Notes under the pieces: model-generated
What the model saw: only the letters and a program-made list of their open reading frames with translations
What the model was told of the DNA's origin: nothing
The model's database searches: none
Made by a program: the position numbers and the translations under genes
Part shown: positions 23,258 to 31,812 of the stretch, piece by piece
Position numbering within the stretch: position 1 is the stretch's first letter
How the letters are laid out: every line of letters starts with the position of its first letter
Virus record (IMG/VR): IMGVR_UViG_3300045999_001134
Coordinates: 1-38,763 of that record
Length of the DNA: 38,763 bases
Direction: 5' to 3' (one strand)
DNA from: a virus

Positions 23258-25387
23258 ATGGCAATTACAGATTACATCCCTAACGTATTTGGTGCTGCTG
23301 CTCCTACGTCTTACGAGGGCTTGCAGACTATGGGGCTTATAACGCCTCAGCAGTTAGCGCAACAGCAAAAGACAGCGAATATCCAAGGTCTGCTAGGTGC
23401 AGGTTTGGCATTGGCTCAAGGTATGAGTCGTATTGGCCCACGACGCTCTGCTGCTGAGAATATCTTTGGTGCATTGGCTGGCGGTTTTGGTGCTGCTGGT
23501 GGTGCTTATCAGCAAGGTATTCAGAACATTGTCCAGCAACAGCAATTGCAAAGTGCAGCGCTGACACAACAGCAAGGGATAAATAAATTAAAGGCTATTC
23601 AAGCCGCGAAGCTTGCTAATCCAGATATTGCATACTTGGCTGATATTGACCAAGGTAAATTCGCTGAAGAAGTCGCTCTCAGAAGAAGACTTGAAGGAAT
23701 GCCCGGTGATACTGGAAAGATAGATACTCCAGAGAAGTATAGGAATTTGGGTCAAAGATACCTTGCTGGTGGCCCTAACTTTAAAGCAATTGGTGATTCG
23801 TATATGCAGCAAGCCGATGTGCTTGAGCTTACTAATTTGTCGAAATTGACTGGTGACGAATCAGTTGATGAGTTGCGCAATAGGGCTTTTAGAGCTTCTG
23901 CTCTAAAAAATGAAGGACTAGCAAAGGAGCTGATGGAGCGTGCTTCTCGTAAGCAGCTTGAGCCTCCTGTTGTTCAGCCTCCAGCAGAACAAACTCCGCA
24001 ATTTGATGCAGAGGGAAAACCTGTTATGACAGTTGTTGCTGATCGTGGCAGAGCTGGTCAACTGCAATTAAAAATGGATGGCATCAATTCTGAAATTGAT
24101 CGTTTAGTTGGTGTAAATACCGAAGCCGCAGATAACAGAATTAAAATTCTTGAGGGTAGAAAAGAAACGCTGCAAAAGGACATGAACCGCCTTGCAGCTA
24201 TGGAATACGACTTTAAATCTATAAAAGACGGTTTACCTAAAAAGTATCACGGAGAAATTGACGCTGTTGAGAAATTGGCACAGACAGGTACTCTTGATGC
24301 TTCTGGCATTCGTTCTTCTGTTGAAAGATTCTACACAAGACTGCAAGAAGATGAAAAAGGCAGAAAGCTAGAAGGAAATACGGCTCTATTTGCTCAAATG
24401 AAGTTTGGAGTTACTGATAGAGCGCAACTTAATGGCGAGCAACTTGCTGAGATATTGCGTTTTGAAAATGCGCCTAATGCAGAGCAGGTAGCTAAGTTGC
24501 AACAGACAAATAGACAGCTTCAGTTTGAAACAGGCGCTGGTGTAGGTTTGCCTTCTGGTAAAGCTAGTTTTATTACTGGCGGAACTACTACTACTGAAAT
24601 TGCTCCTCAACCTGCTGTTACTAGGGAGCCTACTGTTGTTAAAACTACTGCTCCAGCAAAAACTACTGCTGCTGCAACTGCTGGTACAACTAATGTACAG
24701 ACAACAACTCAATCTGCGCCAAAATTTGCAGCTCCTGAGAATGCTCCACCACAGACGAAAGCCCTTTATTCGTATAATAAAGATGCTTTGATTAACCAGC
24801 CTGATTCTAAGTATTCTCCTAAGAAAAAAATGGAGTTAAGAGAAAAACAGGCTCCATTGCAAAGTGCTGTTAATTATTCTCTTACAAGTATCAAAGACTC
24901 TCTTGACGCTGCTCAAGCACTAAAAAATAATCCTAAATATATTGATGCGCTGACTGGCAGATTTTCCCCATTGCTTGGTGGCACTATTGCTGGCGTGGTT
25001 ATAGACCAAGATGCAAAAACAGCAAATGCTTTGCTTGAAAATATTTTGACAAGAACATTTGTTAGCGAAATACAAGCAATGAGAGATGCTAGCCCAACTG
25101 GTGGTGCTGTTGGTAGCGTTACAGAAAAGGAAATGGATGCTCTTTCTAGAATTAGAGCTTCTCTTTCTGTTGGTATGAATAAAGATGAATTTATTAAACA
25201 ATTAGATAATTACTTGGCTATTGCTAATAGATCCCTTAAAAATATCCCAGTAGAATATTCTAAAACCTTTGGCTATAACGGTGAGTTTGACGAAATACTT
25301 ACTACACCGGCAGTAAGTACAACTAGGACTTCTGGTCAGGATCCTGTCCAACAAGAATTGAATCGTAGAAAAGGAGGGAACCGATAA
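23258..25387 (+). CDS. Large internal virion / ejection protein
   Basis: A 709-residue protein. The N-terminus has a Gly/Ala hydrophobic stretch (NIQGLLGAGLALAQGMSR, NIFGALAGGFGAAGGAY), then helical regions rich in Gln, Glu and Lys (residues about 100-420), a Thr/Ala/Pro linker near 445-500 and a helical C-terminal domain (about 520-680) including AEIQAMRDASPTGGAVG-like sequence. It resembles the large DNA-ejection proteins of P22-like phages. No peptidoglycan hydrolase motif is evident. Confidence 0.7.
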   Translation: MAITDYIPNVFGAAAPTSYEGLQTMGLITPQQLAQQQKTANIQGLLGAGLALAQGMSRIGPRRSAAENIFGALAGGFGAAGGAYQQGIQNIVQQQQLQSAALTQQQGINKLKAIQAAKLANPDIAYLADIDQGKFAEEVALRRRLEGMPGDTGKIDTPEKYRNLGQRYLAGGPNFKAIGDSYMQQADVLELTNLSKLTGDESVDELRNRAFRASALKNEGLAKELMERASRKQLEPPVVQPPAEQTPQFDAEGKPVMTVVADRGRAGQLQLKMDGINSEIDRLVGVNTEAADNRIKILEGRKETLQKDMNRLAAMEYDFKSIKDGLPKKYHGEIDAVEKLAQTGTLDASGIRSSVERFYTRLQEDEKGRKLEGNTALFAQMKFGVTDRAQLNGEQLAEILRFENAPNAEQVAKLQQTNRQLQFETGAGVGLPSGKASFITGGTTTTEIAPQPAVTREPTVVKTTAPAKTTAAATAGTTNVQTTTQSAPKFAAPENAPPQTKALYSYNKDALINQPDSKYSPKKKMELREKQAPLQSAVNYSLTSIKDSLDAAQALKNNPKYIDALTGRFSPLLGGTIAGVVIDQDAKTANALLENILTRTFVSEIQAMRDASPTGGAVGSVTEKEMDALSRIRASLSVGMNKDEFIKQLDNYLAIANRSLKNIPVEYSKTFGYNGEFDEILTTPAVSTTRTSGQDPVQQELNRRKGGNR

Positions 25388-26931
25388 TGGATCTGTCCAA
25401 AATTTCTACTAAAGATCTTGAATACATCAATGCAGGTCAATTAGATAAGGTATCTACTGCTGGCTTAGAAGAATATTCTAGGCAGCAAACCATCTCGTCT
25501 CAACCAAGAGGTCTCGGCGAAGAATTTGTTAGGGGCGCTGGTCTTGCAACTAGAGGTGCTGCTCCTGTGGCTGCTGGTGCTGGTCTTGGGTTTGCATTCG
25601 GTGGGCCACCGGGAGCTTTGGCTGGATCATTGACACTTCCTTTAGCAGAAATTGCTACGCAGGGTGCTAACTTAATACTTCCGCAAAATTATCAGATTCC
25701 GTCTCCCTACGGTGCTGTTGAAGGTCTTTTGACACAACTCGGTCTTCCTGTTCCTGAGAATACTCGTGAACGTATGGTTCAGGCTGCTGGTGGCGCATTA
25801 GGCGGAACTACTGCTCAATTGACTACATTGCCATCTGTCGCAAGGACTGCAACTACTGAATTTGGTAGAGGTATTACTAATCAAATGGCTCAACAGCCGG
25901 GTAGACAATTAGCTGCTGCTGCTCCTTCTGCTGCTGTAGGCCAAAAGGTAGGAGAGGATTATGGCCCTATTGCTGGTATGTTTGCTAGCATTGGTACTAG
26001 CCTTCCTTTTGCTGCTGGCACTCGTCCACAAGGCCCCTCTAAGACTACATTAGAGGCTCAATCTACTGCTGCATTTCAACAAGCTAAAGATTCAGGTATT
26101 TCATTTAACCCAAATAGATTTGGCTCAAGAATGGGTCAGATTGCTTTGGGCATGAGAGAAGAAGGATATACGCCGACTGGTTATCCTAAACTTGAGGCTG
26201 TATTTAGAGAAATGCAAAATGTAAATATGCCTAAAGACTTTACTGAAGTTCAGTCTCTTAGGAAAATGATACAAAATGTTCAGGCAAGCTCTGATCCTTC
26301 TGAAAGACGTTTAGCATCAATACTTAAAGATCGATTTGATGATTATGTATTAAATGCTGATAAAACTGAAATTGTAGGTGCCGGCAATAAGGCTGGAACT
26401 TCTGCATGGGAACAGGCTAGGAATACATATTCACGAATTAAGAAAGCAGAAATCTTTGATGAGATGCTTGCTAATGCAAAATTAGATAAAAGTAAATTTA
26501 CTCAATCTGGCGCTGAAAATTCAATGGCGCAACAGCTTAGAAATTTGGCTAAAAATAAAAATAAAATGCGCCTATTTACTCAAGCTGAACAAGATGAGAT
26601 TCTTGCTGCGGCTAAAGGTACAACAACTCAAAATCTGTTAAAGTTTTTTGGTCGTTTTTCTCCTACTGGCCCGGTAAGTAGTATTTTGCCGGGTGGTGCT
26701 ATTGTTATTAATCCTTATATTGGTGTGCCTTTAGCATTAGGTGCTACTGGCGCAAGATTTGGTGCGACTAAAATGCGTCAATCGGCTATTGAAAATCTTG
26801 CTGATTTTATGCGTACTGGTGGATTACAGCCAAAGGCTCAACCAGCAACTAAGGCATTGATGACAAGAGGACTTATTTCTCCTCAACAACCTGTTACAGA
26901 AGAAGAAATTAACCTATTGATGGGTAGATAA
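25387..26931 (+). CDS. Second large internal virion protein
   Basis: A 514-residue protein starting in a TAATGG overlap with the previous gene. After DLSKISTKDLEYINAGQLDK there is a hydrophobic, glycine-rich segment (residues about 55-100, PVAAGAGLGFAFGGPPGALAG), then helical sequence and a second hydrophobic patch near 435-465 (ILPGGAIVINPYIGVPLALG). The two membrane-active regions and cluster position support an ejection role. The start segment resembles that of other phage virion proteins that begin with a short SxxDL motif. Confidence 0.65.
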   Translation: MDLSKISTKDLEYINAGQLDKVSTAGLEEYSRQQTISSQPRGLGEEFVRGAGLATRGAAPVAAGAGLGFAFGGPPGALAGSLTLPLAEIATQGANLILPQNYQIPSPYGAVEGLLTQLGLPVPENTRERMVQAAGGALGGTTAQLTTLPSVARTATTEFGRGITNQMAQQPGRQLAAAAPSAAVGQKVGEDYGPIAGMFASIGTSLPFAAGTRPQGPSKTTLEAQSTAAFQQAKDSGISFNPNRFGSRMGQIALGMREEGYTPTGYPKLEAVFREMQNVNMPKDFTEVQSLRKMIQNVQASSDPSERRLASILKDRFDDYVLNADKTEIVGAGNKAGTSAWEQARNTYSRIKKAEIFDEMLANAKLDKSKFTQSGAENSMAQQLRNLAKNKNKMRLFTQAEQDEILAAAKGTTTQNLLKFFGRFSPTGPVSSILPGGAIVINPYIGVPLALGATGARFGATKMRQSAIENLADFMRTGGLQPKAQPATKALMTRGLISPQQPVTEEEINLLMGR

Positions 26932-26933
26932 TC

Positions 26934-27650
26934 ATGGCAAAGAACAAGGTTAGCGAATACAGCGCAACAGCGGCTAATAACACTGACATAGGTGGTATTA
27001 ACATTGCTGAAGGATGTGCTCCTAGTGGCATTAACAATGCTATCCGTGAGCTTATGGCACAGCTAAAGGACATGCAGTCTGGTACTGATGGCGATAACTT
27101 TACCGTAGGCGGTAACTTAACCGTTACTGGTACAGCTACTGGTACAACTGCCAGCGTATCTGACGATAGCACTAAGTTTGCTACGACTGCGTTTGTTAGA
27201 GATATTATTCCTAGTGGTGTTATCGTCATGTGGTCTGGCTCTGTAGCTACTATCCCTAGTGGTTGGTTGATTTGCGATGGTTCTAATAGCACTCCAGACT
27301 TACGGAATCGGTTTATCGTTGGTGCTGGCAGTACATACTCTGTTGCTGGTACAGGCGGTTCTGCTGACGCTATTGTTGTAAGCCATACTCATACAGGATC
27401 AACATCTACAGCAAGCCTTACTGGAACACTTCGCAATGTAGAAGAACCATTCGGGAGCGCATCTGGGATTGTATCTTTGAGCGATCAAGGACAGGCTTTT
27501 TATGGAGGAACTGGCTCCACTGCTTACAATAGACAAGCTAATTTTAATGCTTCCCACTCTCATACTTTTACAACTGATTCTAGTGGCTCTAGCGGGACTA
27601 ACGCTAATCTGCCTCCGTACTACGCCCTTGCTTATATTATGAAGGCCTAA
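26934..27650 (+). CDS. Tail fibre with phage collar domain
   Basis: A 238-residue protein. An N-terminal adaptor region (NKVSEYSATAANNTDIGGI) is followed by a shaft-like beta segment (NFTVGGNLTVTGTATGTT). The Phage_Collar domain spans about residues 92-145 (GVIVMWSGSVATIPSGWLICDG, TPDLRNRFIVGAG). Histidine clusters VSHTHTG and ASHSHTF near the C-terminus probably bind metal, as in T4 gp12-type fibres. A receptor-binding fibre at the end of the structural module. Confidence 0.85.
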   Translation: MAKNKVSEYSATAANNTDIGGINIAEGCAPSGINNAIRELMAQLKDMQSGTDGDNFTVGGNLTVTGTATGTTASVSDDSTKFATTAFVRDIIPSGVIVMWSGSVATIPSGWLICDGSNSTPDLRNRFIVGAGSTYSVAGTGGSADAIVVSHTHTGSTSTASLTGTLRNVEEPFGSASGIVSLSDQGQAFYGGTGSTAYNRQANFNASHSHTFTTDSSGSSGTNANLPPYYALAYIMKA

Positions 27651-27652
27651 TC

Positions 27653-27838
27653 ATGGAAAAAGTGCCTCTCTCTGATGACCAGATTGAAGCGATAGCGGAA
27701 CGTGCCGCAGAAGTAGCTTTCAAGAAGATTTACGAGGAAGTTGGTCGCTCTGTCGTTAAAAAGATATTCTGGATCGTAGGCGCTGGTGCATTAGGTCTAT
27801 TGTTCTGGATGGCTGGGAACGGAACACTGCCTAAATGA
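27653..27838 (+). CDS. Small membrane protein of the lysis cassette
   Basis: A 61-residue protein. Residues 1-30 are a charged helix (DDQIEAIAERAAEVAFKK) and residues about 37-56 one transmembrane helix (IFWIVGAGALGLLFWMAG). It ends in an ATGA overlap with the next gene. It could be a holin-like or antiholin-like accessory; the single helix and cytosolic N-domain fit, but nothing is decisive. Confidence 0.6.
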   Translation: MEKVPLSDDQIEAIAERAAEVAFKKIYEEVGRSVVKKIFWIVGAGALGLLFWMAGNGTLPK

Positions 27839-28392
27839 TAGAAGTAGCCACAGCCCTGATGGTAATCAAAGGGGCTAAGGCTGCTTTTGATGTCGCTAAA
27901 GAAGCGTTTGACGAGATCAGAGAGTGCGCTGAGGCTGGTAAGTCTGCTCATGAATCATTAGGAGCGCTTACCAGTTTTTTTTCATCTGCTGGCAAGGCAG
28001 AAGAAGGCATAGCACACGCTAAAGAACTCCAAGAGAACCCAACAGAAGGCCATGAAGACACTCGCAGTGACTACGAGATAGTCATTGAAATGATGGTTGC
28101 TGAGAGGCAGCTAAAGCAGTTCTACAAAGACCTTAAAGAAATGTTTATCTACCAGTTTCAGGAGCCCGGTCTGTATGACGAGTTCATGGGTCGGCTAGAG
28201 AAACTTAGGGCAGATCGTCGGCAGAGAGAAGTAGACCATAGGCTGCATCTCAAGGCTTTGGAGATGGCTGCTAGACGAGAGAAGGCTAAAAAGGTTCAAT
28301 TTATACAAGATATGTTTGCTATAGCACTAGGTGGTATAGTTTCTGTACTGATAATAATTGGTATTGTTTGGATGTTTACTTTGGGGGATTGA
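27835..28392 (+). CDS. Coiled-coil protein with C-terminal membrane helix
   Basis: A 185-residue protein. The body is charged and helical (DYEIVIEMMVAERQLKQFYKDLKEMF). The C-terminus (MFAIALGGIVSVLIIIGIVWMF) is one membrane helix. It ends in a TGATG overlap with the holin gene and lies within the lysis cassette. It may anchor other lysis proteins or act as an inner-membrane spanin-like partner, although the topology (helix at the C-terminus) is unlike a usual i-spanin. Confidence 0.6.
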   Translation: MIEVATALMVIKGAKAAFDVAKEAFDEIRECAEAGKSAHESLGALTSFFSSAGKAEEGIAHAKELQENPTEGHEDTRSDYEIVIEMMVAERQLKQFYKDLKEMFIYQFQEPGLYDEFMGRLEKLRADRRQREVDHRLHLKALEMAARREKAKKVQFIQDMFAIALGGIVSVLIIIGIVWMFTLGD

Positions 28393-28907
28393 TGCTTACT
28401 CTATTATCGACTTTTACATCGTTTTTAATTGGCGGCTTGCCAAAGATACTCGACTTCTTTCAGGATAAGTCAGACAAGAAACACGAACTAGAGCTGGCTA
28501 AAGTCCAGATCGAGCGTGAGTTAGCTCTGGCTAAAGAAGGCTATGCGGCTCAACAGCGTATCGAGGAAGTCAAGCTAGACGAGATAAAGGTGCAGTCTGC
28601 CTCTGATGAGAAAGTGGCTCTAATCGGCGCTCAACAGGCTGAATTACAGGCTATTTATGCTCACGATATGAAGCTCAGTGAAGGAACTAGCCAGTGGATG
28701 AAGAATCTACGTGCTTCGGTACGTCCTGTGATTACTTATGGCTTCTTTTTCCTGCTGTGTGCTTTGGATGCAGTTCTGGCTTACAAGGGCTTTGAGGCTG
28801 GCGTATCGTTTAAAGAGATGGCAGATCAGCTCTGGGATGATGAGACTCAAGCTCTGTTTGCTTCTATCATAGCGTTCCACTTTGGCGGTCGGGCTTTTGG
28901 CAAATGA
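28392..28907 (+). CDS. Holin of the GTA 3TM type
   Basis: From ATG 28392 the product has 171 residues. It has an N-terminal hydrophobic helix (LLSTFTSFLIGGLPKILDFF), a long charged helix (KKHELELAKVQIERELALAKEG) and C-terminal helices (VRPVITYGFFFLLCALDAV, TQALFASIIAFHFGGRA). This is the pattern of the GTA_holin_3TM family. It would permeabilise the inner membrane to release the lysozyme encoded next, with which it overlaps by ATGA. Confidence 0.82.
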   Translation: MLTLLSTFTSFLIGGLPKILDFFQDKSDKKHELELAKVQIERELALAKEGYAAQQRIEEVKLDEIKVQSASDEKVALIGAQQAELQAIYAHDMKLSEGTSQWMKNLRASVRPVITYGFFFLLCALDAVLAYKGFEAGVSFKEMADQLWDDETQALFASIIAFHFGGRAFGK

Positions 28908-29380
28908 TTAGTGACAAAGCCTTAAAGATGATTGCTCATCATGAGGGCACACGGTATAAGCCTTACCGCTGTCCTGCTGCTTTATGGACTATTGGCGTAG
29001 GTCATGTTCTGTACCCAGAGCAGGGTAAGTTGACTATGGCTGAACGGATGCAATTCCCGTTAAAGATAGAGCATTTCCGTATCTTCTCTAAAGAGGAAGT
29101 CGATGAGATTCTTAAGGCCGATCTTGCTCGGTTTGTACGAGGCGTATCCAAGTATTGTCCTGTTATTGCTAGTCAAGGCCAGTTGGATGCGCTGGTCAGC
29201 TTTTCCTTTAATGTAGGACTAGGTGCTTTGCAGAGAAGTACGCTAAGGCAGAAGCATAATCGAGGTGACTATGAGGGTGCTGCTCAAGAGTTCCTAAAGT
29301 ACACAAGAGGCGGTGGGAAAGTATTACCGGGACTTGTAAAGAGGCGTAATGATGAAAGAGCCATTTATTTAGGAGGCTAG
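28904..29380 (+). CDS. GH24 (T4-type) lysozyme endolysin
   Basis: A 158-residue muramidase. E14 lies in IAHHEGTRYKPY, followed at T4 spacing by C23 (in YRCPAALW) and T29 (in WTIGVGH). In T4 lysozyme these positions are E11, D20, T26, so the second catalytic residue is Cys instead of Asp, a variant known among E-(x8)-D/C-(x5)-T endolysins. Later regions (LVSFSFNVGLGALQRSTL, LPGLVKRRNDERAIYLGG) are standard. No signal or SAR segment is seen, so export relies on the adjacent holin. Confidence 0.93.
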   Translation: MISDKALKMIAHHEGTRYKPYRCPAALWTIGVGHVLYPEQGKLTMAERMQFPLKIEHFRIFSKEEVDEILKADLARFVRGVSKYCPVIASQGQLDALVSFSFNVGLGALQRSTLRQKHNRGDYEGAAQEFLKYTRGGGKVLPGLVKRRNDERAIYLGG

Positions 29381-29381
29381 C

Positions 29382-29681
29382 ATGAAGAAACTTGCCGTTG
29401 TCTTATCGCTAATTAGTTGTTATAGTTTTGCAGAAGAAGCGGCAGGTTTCCAGAACAATGCAGGTGGCTGGACAGTAATTACGACTAGAGACCAGTATTG
29501 TGGCGCTAGAGGAATGAACGATGGTTATGCCTTTGGGACTGAATCTTATGCTCGGTTTTGTTGGACACGAAGAAGTAATGCAATTCTAGTAGTCTTTGAA
29601 GACGGTAGAAACGGAACTTGGTCGGTTGATTCATTTCAATTATTAGCTTCTGAACCTGAGTATAAAAGTAACAAACCCTAA
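29382..29681 (+). CDS. Secreted small protein
   Basis: A 99-residue protein with an N-terminal signal (MKKLAVVLSLISCYSFAEE). It could be cut by signal peptidase I after SFA, or, because LISC at residues 10-13 fits a lipobox, be lipidated at C13. The mature part has Cys and Trp residues (YCGARGMNDGY, RFCWTRRSN). It follows the endolysin directly (AGGAGG site). A role at the outer membrane during lysis (spanin-like) or as a surface modifier is possible but unproven. Confidence 0.6.
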   Translation: MKKLAVVLSLISCYSFAEEAAGFQNNAGGWTVITTRDQYCGARGMNDGYAFGTESYARFCWTRRSNAILVVFEDGRNGTWSVDSFQLLASEPEYKSNKP

Positions 29682-29881
29682 TGGCTAAGAAAATACCTGA
29701 AGACTGTATGCCAGCTTGTCAGTCTTGCTCATTCTTTGACATTGAGCCTAAAGAAGATCTTGGGCTATGCAGACGCTATCCTCCAGTCCTAATCAATATG
29801 GGCGATAGCGATTTTGATAGCACTTTCCCGGTAGTAGCAAGGGATGACTGGTGCGGAGAATTCCATCGTTTTACAAATTAG
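29681..29881 (+). CDS. Small Cys-rich metal-binding protein
   Basis: A 66-residue protein in a TAATG overlap. Cysteines at 9, 13, 16, 30 and 58 are arranged CMPACQSCSFF, GLCRRYPP, DWCGEF. The C-x2-C…C-x3-P…C pattern resembles the small HiPIP-like iron-sulphur subunit fold (benzylsuccinate synthase small-subunit type). A zinc-binding knuckle is equally possible. Function in the phage unknown. Confidence 0.6.
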   Translation: MAKKIPEDCMPACQSCSFFDIEPKEDLGLCRRYPPVLINMGDSDFDSTFPVVARDDWCGEFHRFTN

Positions 29882-29889
29882 AGGGGATC

Positions 29890-30846
29890 ATGCGAAAACC
29901 ATCTTGCACAGAGCAAGAATTCATTGCTTTGTGGAATAAACACGGATCAGCAACAGAAATATCAAAAATATTAAAAATCTCTGAAAGAAATGTTCATATA
30001 AGGCGCAGACGTATTGAAAAAGATAATGGGATTATTCTCAAAGGCATAGCAAAGAATAGCCCAGATTTTAAGGTTACGTATCCAGAGAATAATATCAGGG
30101 TCAATGTAGAGTTACAGAATGGCATTATTATCGTAGGGTCTGACTGTCATTACTGGCCTGACATTATTAGCACTGCTCATCGTGCATTCGTAAAGATCAT
30201 CAAAGATTTAAAGCCCCGGATGGTCGTTATGAATGGTGATGTATTTGACGGAGCAAGCATCTCTCGTCACCCGGCTTCAGGATGGGGATCTACTCCTACT
30301 GTAAAACAAGAGTTAGAAGCCTGTCAGGAACGTCTAGGAGAGGTCGAGGAGGCTGCAAAAGGCGCTTCCCTTAACTGGACATGGGGCAACCATGATATGC
30401 GCTTTAACGCTCGTTTAGCGGCTCAGGTAGGGGATACTTGGCGAGGCGTTGAAGGCATGAACCTGACTGACCATTTCCCACGTTGGAAGTTCTCAACTAG
30501 CATTATGGTCAACGAGAATGTAATGATTAAGCATCGTTATCATAACGGGATTCATGCGGTCTACAACAACACAATGAAGGCTGGTATCAGTGTCGTAACC
30601 GGACACTTACATTCCCTTAAAGTTACGCCTTGGTCTGATTATCGTGGCGATAGATATGGCGTAGATACAGGCTCATTAGCTGATGTTAATGGTGACCAGT
30701 TCGAATATTCGGAGGATAACCCTCGCAACCATAGAAGTGGAGGAGCTATCCTAACCTTTGTTGATGGGAAGCTATTGCCTCCAGAGTTATTTCAGGTCTG
30801 GGATGAGGATCACGTAGTATTTCGAGGTGAGCTTATATCTGTATAA
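29890..30846 (+). CDS. Calcineurin-like metallophosphoesterase with N-terminal HTH
   Basis: ATG 29890 follows a GAGGGG site, giving 318 residues. Residues 5-45 look like a helix-turn-helix (LWNKHGSATEISKILKISER). Metal ligands follow the family order: D85-x-H87 (SDCHYW), GD at 116-117 (NGDVFDG), GNHD at 166-169 and GHLH at 238-241. Phage members of this family can be phosphodiesterases or DNA-repair nucleases (Mre11/SbcD-like). The DNA-binding start suggests a DNA substrate. It is the last gene of the rightward late block. Confidence 0.85.
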   Translation: MRKPSCTEQEFIALWNKHGSATEISKILKISERNVHIRRRRIEKDNGIILKGIAKNSPDFKVTYPENNIRVNVELQNGIIIVGSDCHYWPDIISTAHRAFVKIIKDLKPRMVVMNGDVFDGASISRHPASGWGSTPTVKQELEACQERLGEVEEAAKGASLNWTWGNHDMRFNARLAAQVGDTWRGVEGMNLTDHFPRWKFSTSIMVNENVMIKHRYHNGIHAVYNNTMKAGISVVTGHLHSLKVTPWSDYRGDRYGVDTGSLADVNGDQFEYSEDNPRNHRSGGAILTFVDGKLLPPELFQVWDEDHVVFRGELISV

Positions 30847-30852
30847 CCTGAA

Positions 30853-30899
30853 CGGTAAATTTTTATTGAAAATGCCTTAATAATCAAATTAGTTTACCG
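30853..30899. terminator. Weak hairpin between convergent transcripts
   Basis: CGGTAAA (30853-30859) pairs with TTTACCG (30893-30899) across a 33-base A+T-rich loop, between the end of the rightward late genes and the end of the leftward early genes. It may slow transcription from both sides, but it is a weak candidate. Confidence 0.3.
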
Positions 30900-31130
30900 A
30901 GCAGTAAATTTAATAGCCTCATCAGCGTACTGTGATGCTGTTTTAATGGTCTGATCCATAGACATGCCGCCTCTTGAAACCAGACCGCCAAATGCTGCTG
31001 AAAACAGTAGTATCCATTCATCTGGCTTTTGTTTAAATTTATGTGCATTATTTGGCTCTATATGCACATTATGTTCAATATTTTGAGCATTCCACTTAGG
31101 ATCGTTTGGATTCTTCCGAGGTCTAGCCAT
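30894..31130 (-). CDS. Hypothetical protein, last gene of the leftward operon
   Basis: A 78-residue protein. N-terminal basic patch (ARPRKNPNDPKWN), then PDEWILLFSAAFGGLVSRGG and a helical C-terminus (DQTIKTASQYADEAIKF). It overlaps the DUF3310 gene by 8 bases. I recognise no domain. Confidence 0.6.
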   Translation of the reverse strand: MARPRKNPNDPKWNAQNIEHNVHIEPNNAHKFKQKPDEWILLFSAAFGGLVSRGGMSMDQTIKTASQYADEAIKFTAR

Positions 31131-31326
31131 TGGAAATTCTTTCTATTTCACGGTTTAAGTACCATTGAGCTTTAAGCAGATCCTCTAGCCTGTCACCTTT
31201 CTTACCTGCCCTAGATACATACTTAACGACATTCCCAAGGTGAAAATTAAGTCCTTTAGCCTCGATAAAGTCGATGGTCTGGATACCGCCATCTTGGTAG
31301 TGCTGAGGGTTAATTGAGTCACTCAT
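31123..31326 (-). CDS. DUF3310 family protein
   Basis: A 67-residue protein that is nearly the whole DUF3310 domain: NPQHYQDGGIQTIDFIEAKGLNFHLGN, VVKYVSRAGKKG, LEDLLKAQWYLNREIER. These are common in early regions of many phages and have been annotated as nucleotide-kinase related, although activity is not established. It is coupled to the MazG-like gene, which fits nucleotide-pool management. Confidence 0.85.
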   Translation of the reverse strand: MSDSINPQHYQDGGIQTIDFIEAKGLNFHLGNVVKYVSRAGKKGDRLEDLLKAQWYLNREIERISNG

Positions 31327-31624
31327 CCTTTACGAAGACTCCATCTTTATTGAGGTAGCCTTTACGGTCTTTAATCTCGTTATAAGCAGACTGTAGACAA
31401 TGGGTAAGGTTTACGTCTTCTAAAGCCCCCACCACAATAAGACAAACAAGCACATCACCAATGCCATCAACAATAGCAGATCTATCCCGTTTAATAATAG
31501 CATCGGCTAACTCCCCCATTTCTGAGACTGCTTTGAGCATCTGTGTTTTAGAGTCTGAGTTAGCTATGATTCCCCTAGCTTCTGCCCAGCGGATTACGTC
31601 TAGTTCAACAATGTTCCAACTCAT
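31319..31624 (-). CDS. MazG-like nucleotide pyrophosphohydrolase
   Basis: A 101-residue all-helical protein with the divided acidic motif of MazG-type enzymes: KAVSEMGELADAIIK, then VDGIGDVLVCLIV. It would hydrolyse NTPs or alarmone-like nucleotides and adjust pools for phage replication. It overlaps neighbours by a few bases on both sides within the leftward operon. Confidence 0.85.
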   Translation of the reverse strand: MSWNIVELDVIRWAEARGIIANSDSKTQMLKAVSEMGELADAIIKRDRSAIVDGIGDVLVCLIVVGALEDVNLTHCLQSAYNEIKDRKGYLNKDGVFVKDE

Positions 31625-31812
31625 TTAGACAATTCCTTGATCTCAGCAATAGGCAGTCCGAATACTTCATGGATAGCAATCATCATCTCTGCTGAGACTT
31701 TAGCCTTACCGTTACGCAGTCGGCTAATTACTGGAGCAGCTACACCTAGCTTAATGGATAGCTGACGGTCATTTTTAATGTCGAATCGTTTTTGTAGTTC
31801 ATCAAGAATCAC
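31621..31812 (-). CDS. XRE/Cro-type DNA-binding regulator
   Basis: A 63-residue protein with one helix-turn-helix (NDRQLSIKLGVAAPVISRLRNGKAK) and a dimer helix (MMIAIHEVFGLPIAEIKE). It starts at GTG 31812 with GGGG about 9 bases upstream, directly after the 387-nt non-coding element. It may control the divergent early promoters at 33942-34042. No integrase is present, so it need not be a lysogeny repressor. Confidence 0.85.
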   Translation of the reverse strand: MILDELQKRFDIKNDRQLSIKLGVAAPVISRLRNGKAKVSAEMMIAIHEVFGLPIAEIKELSK

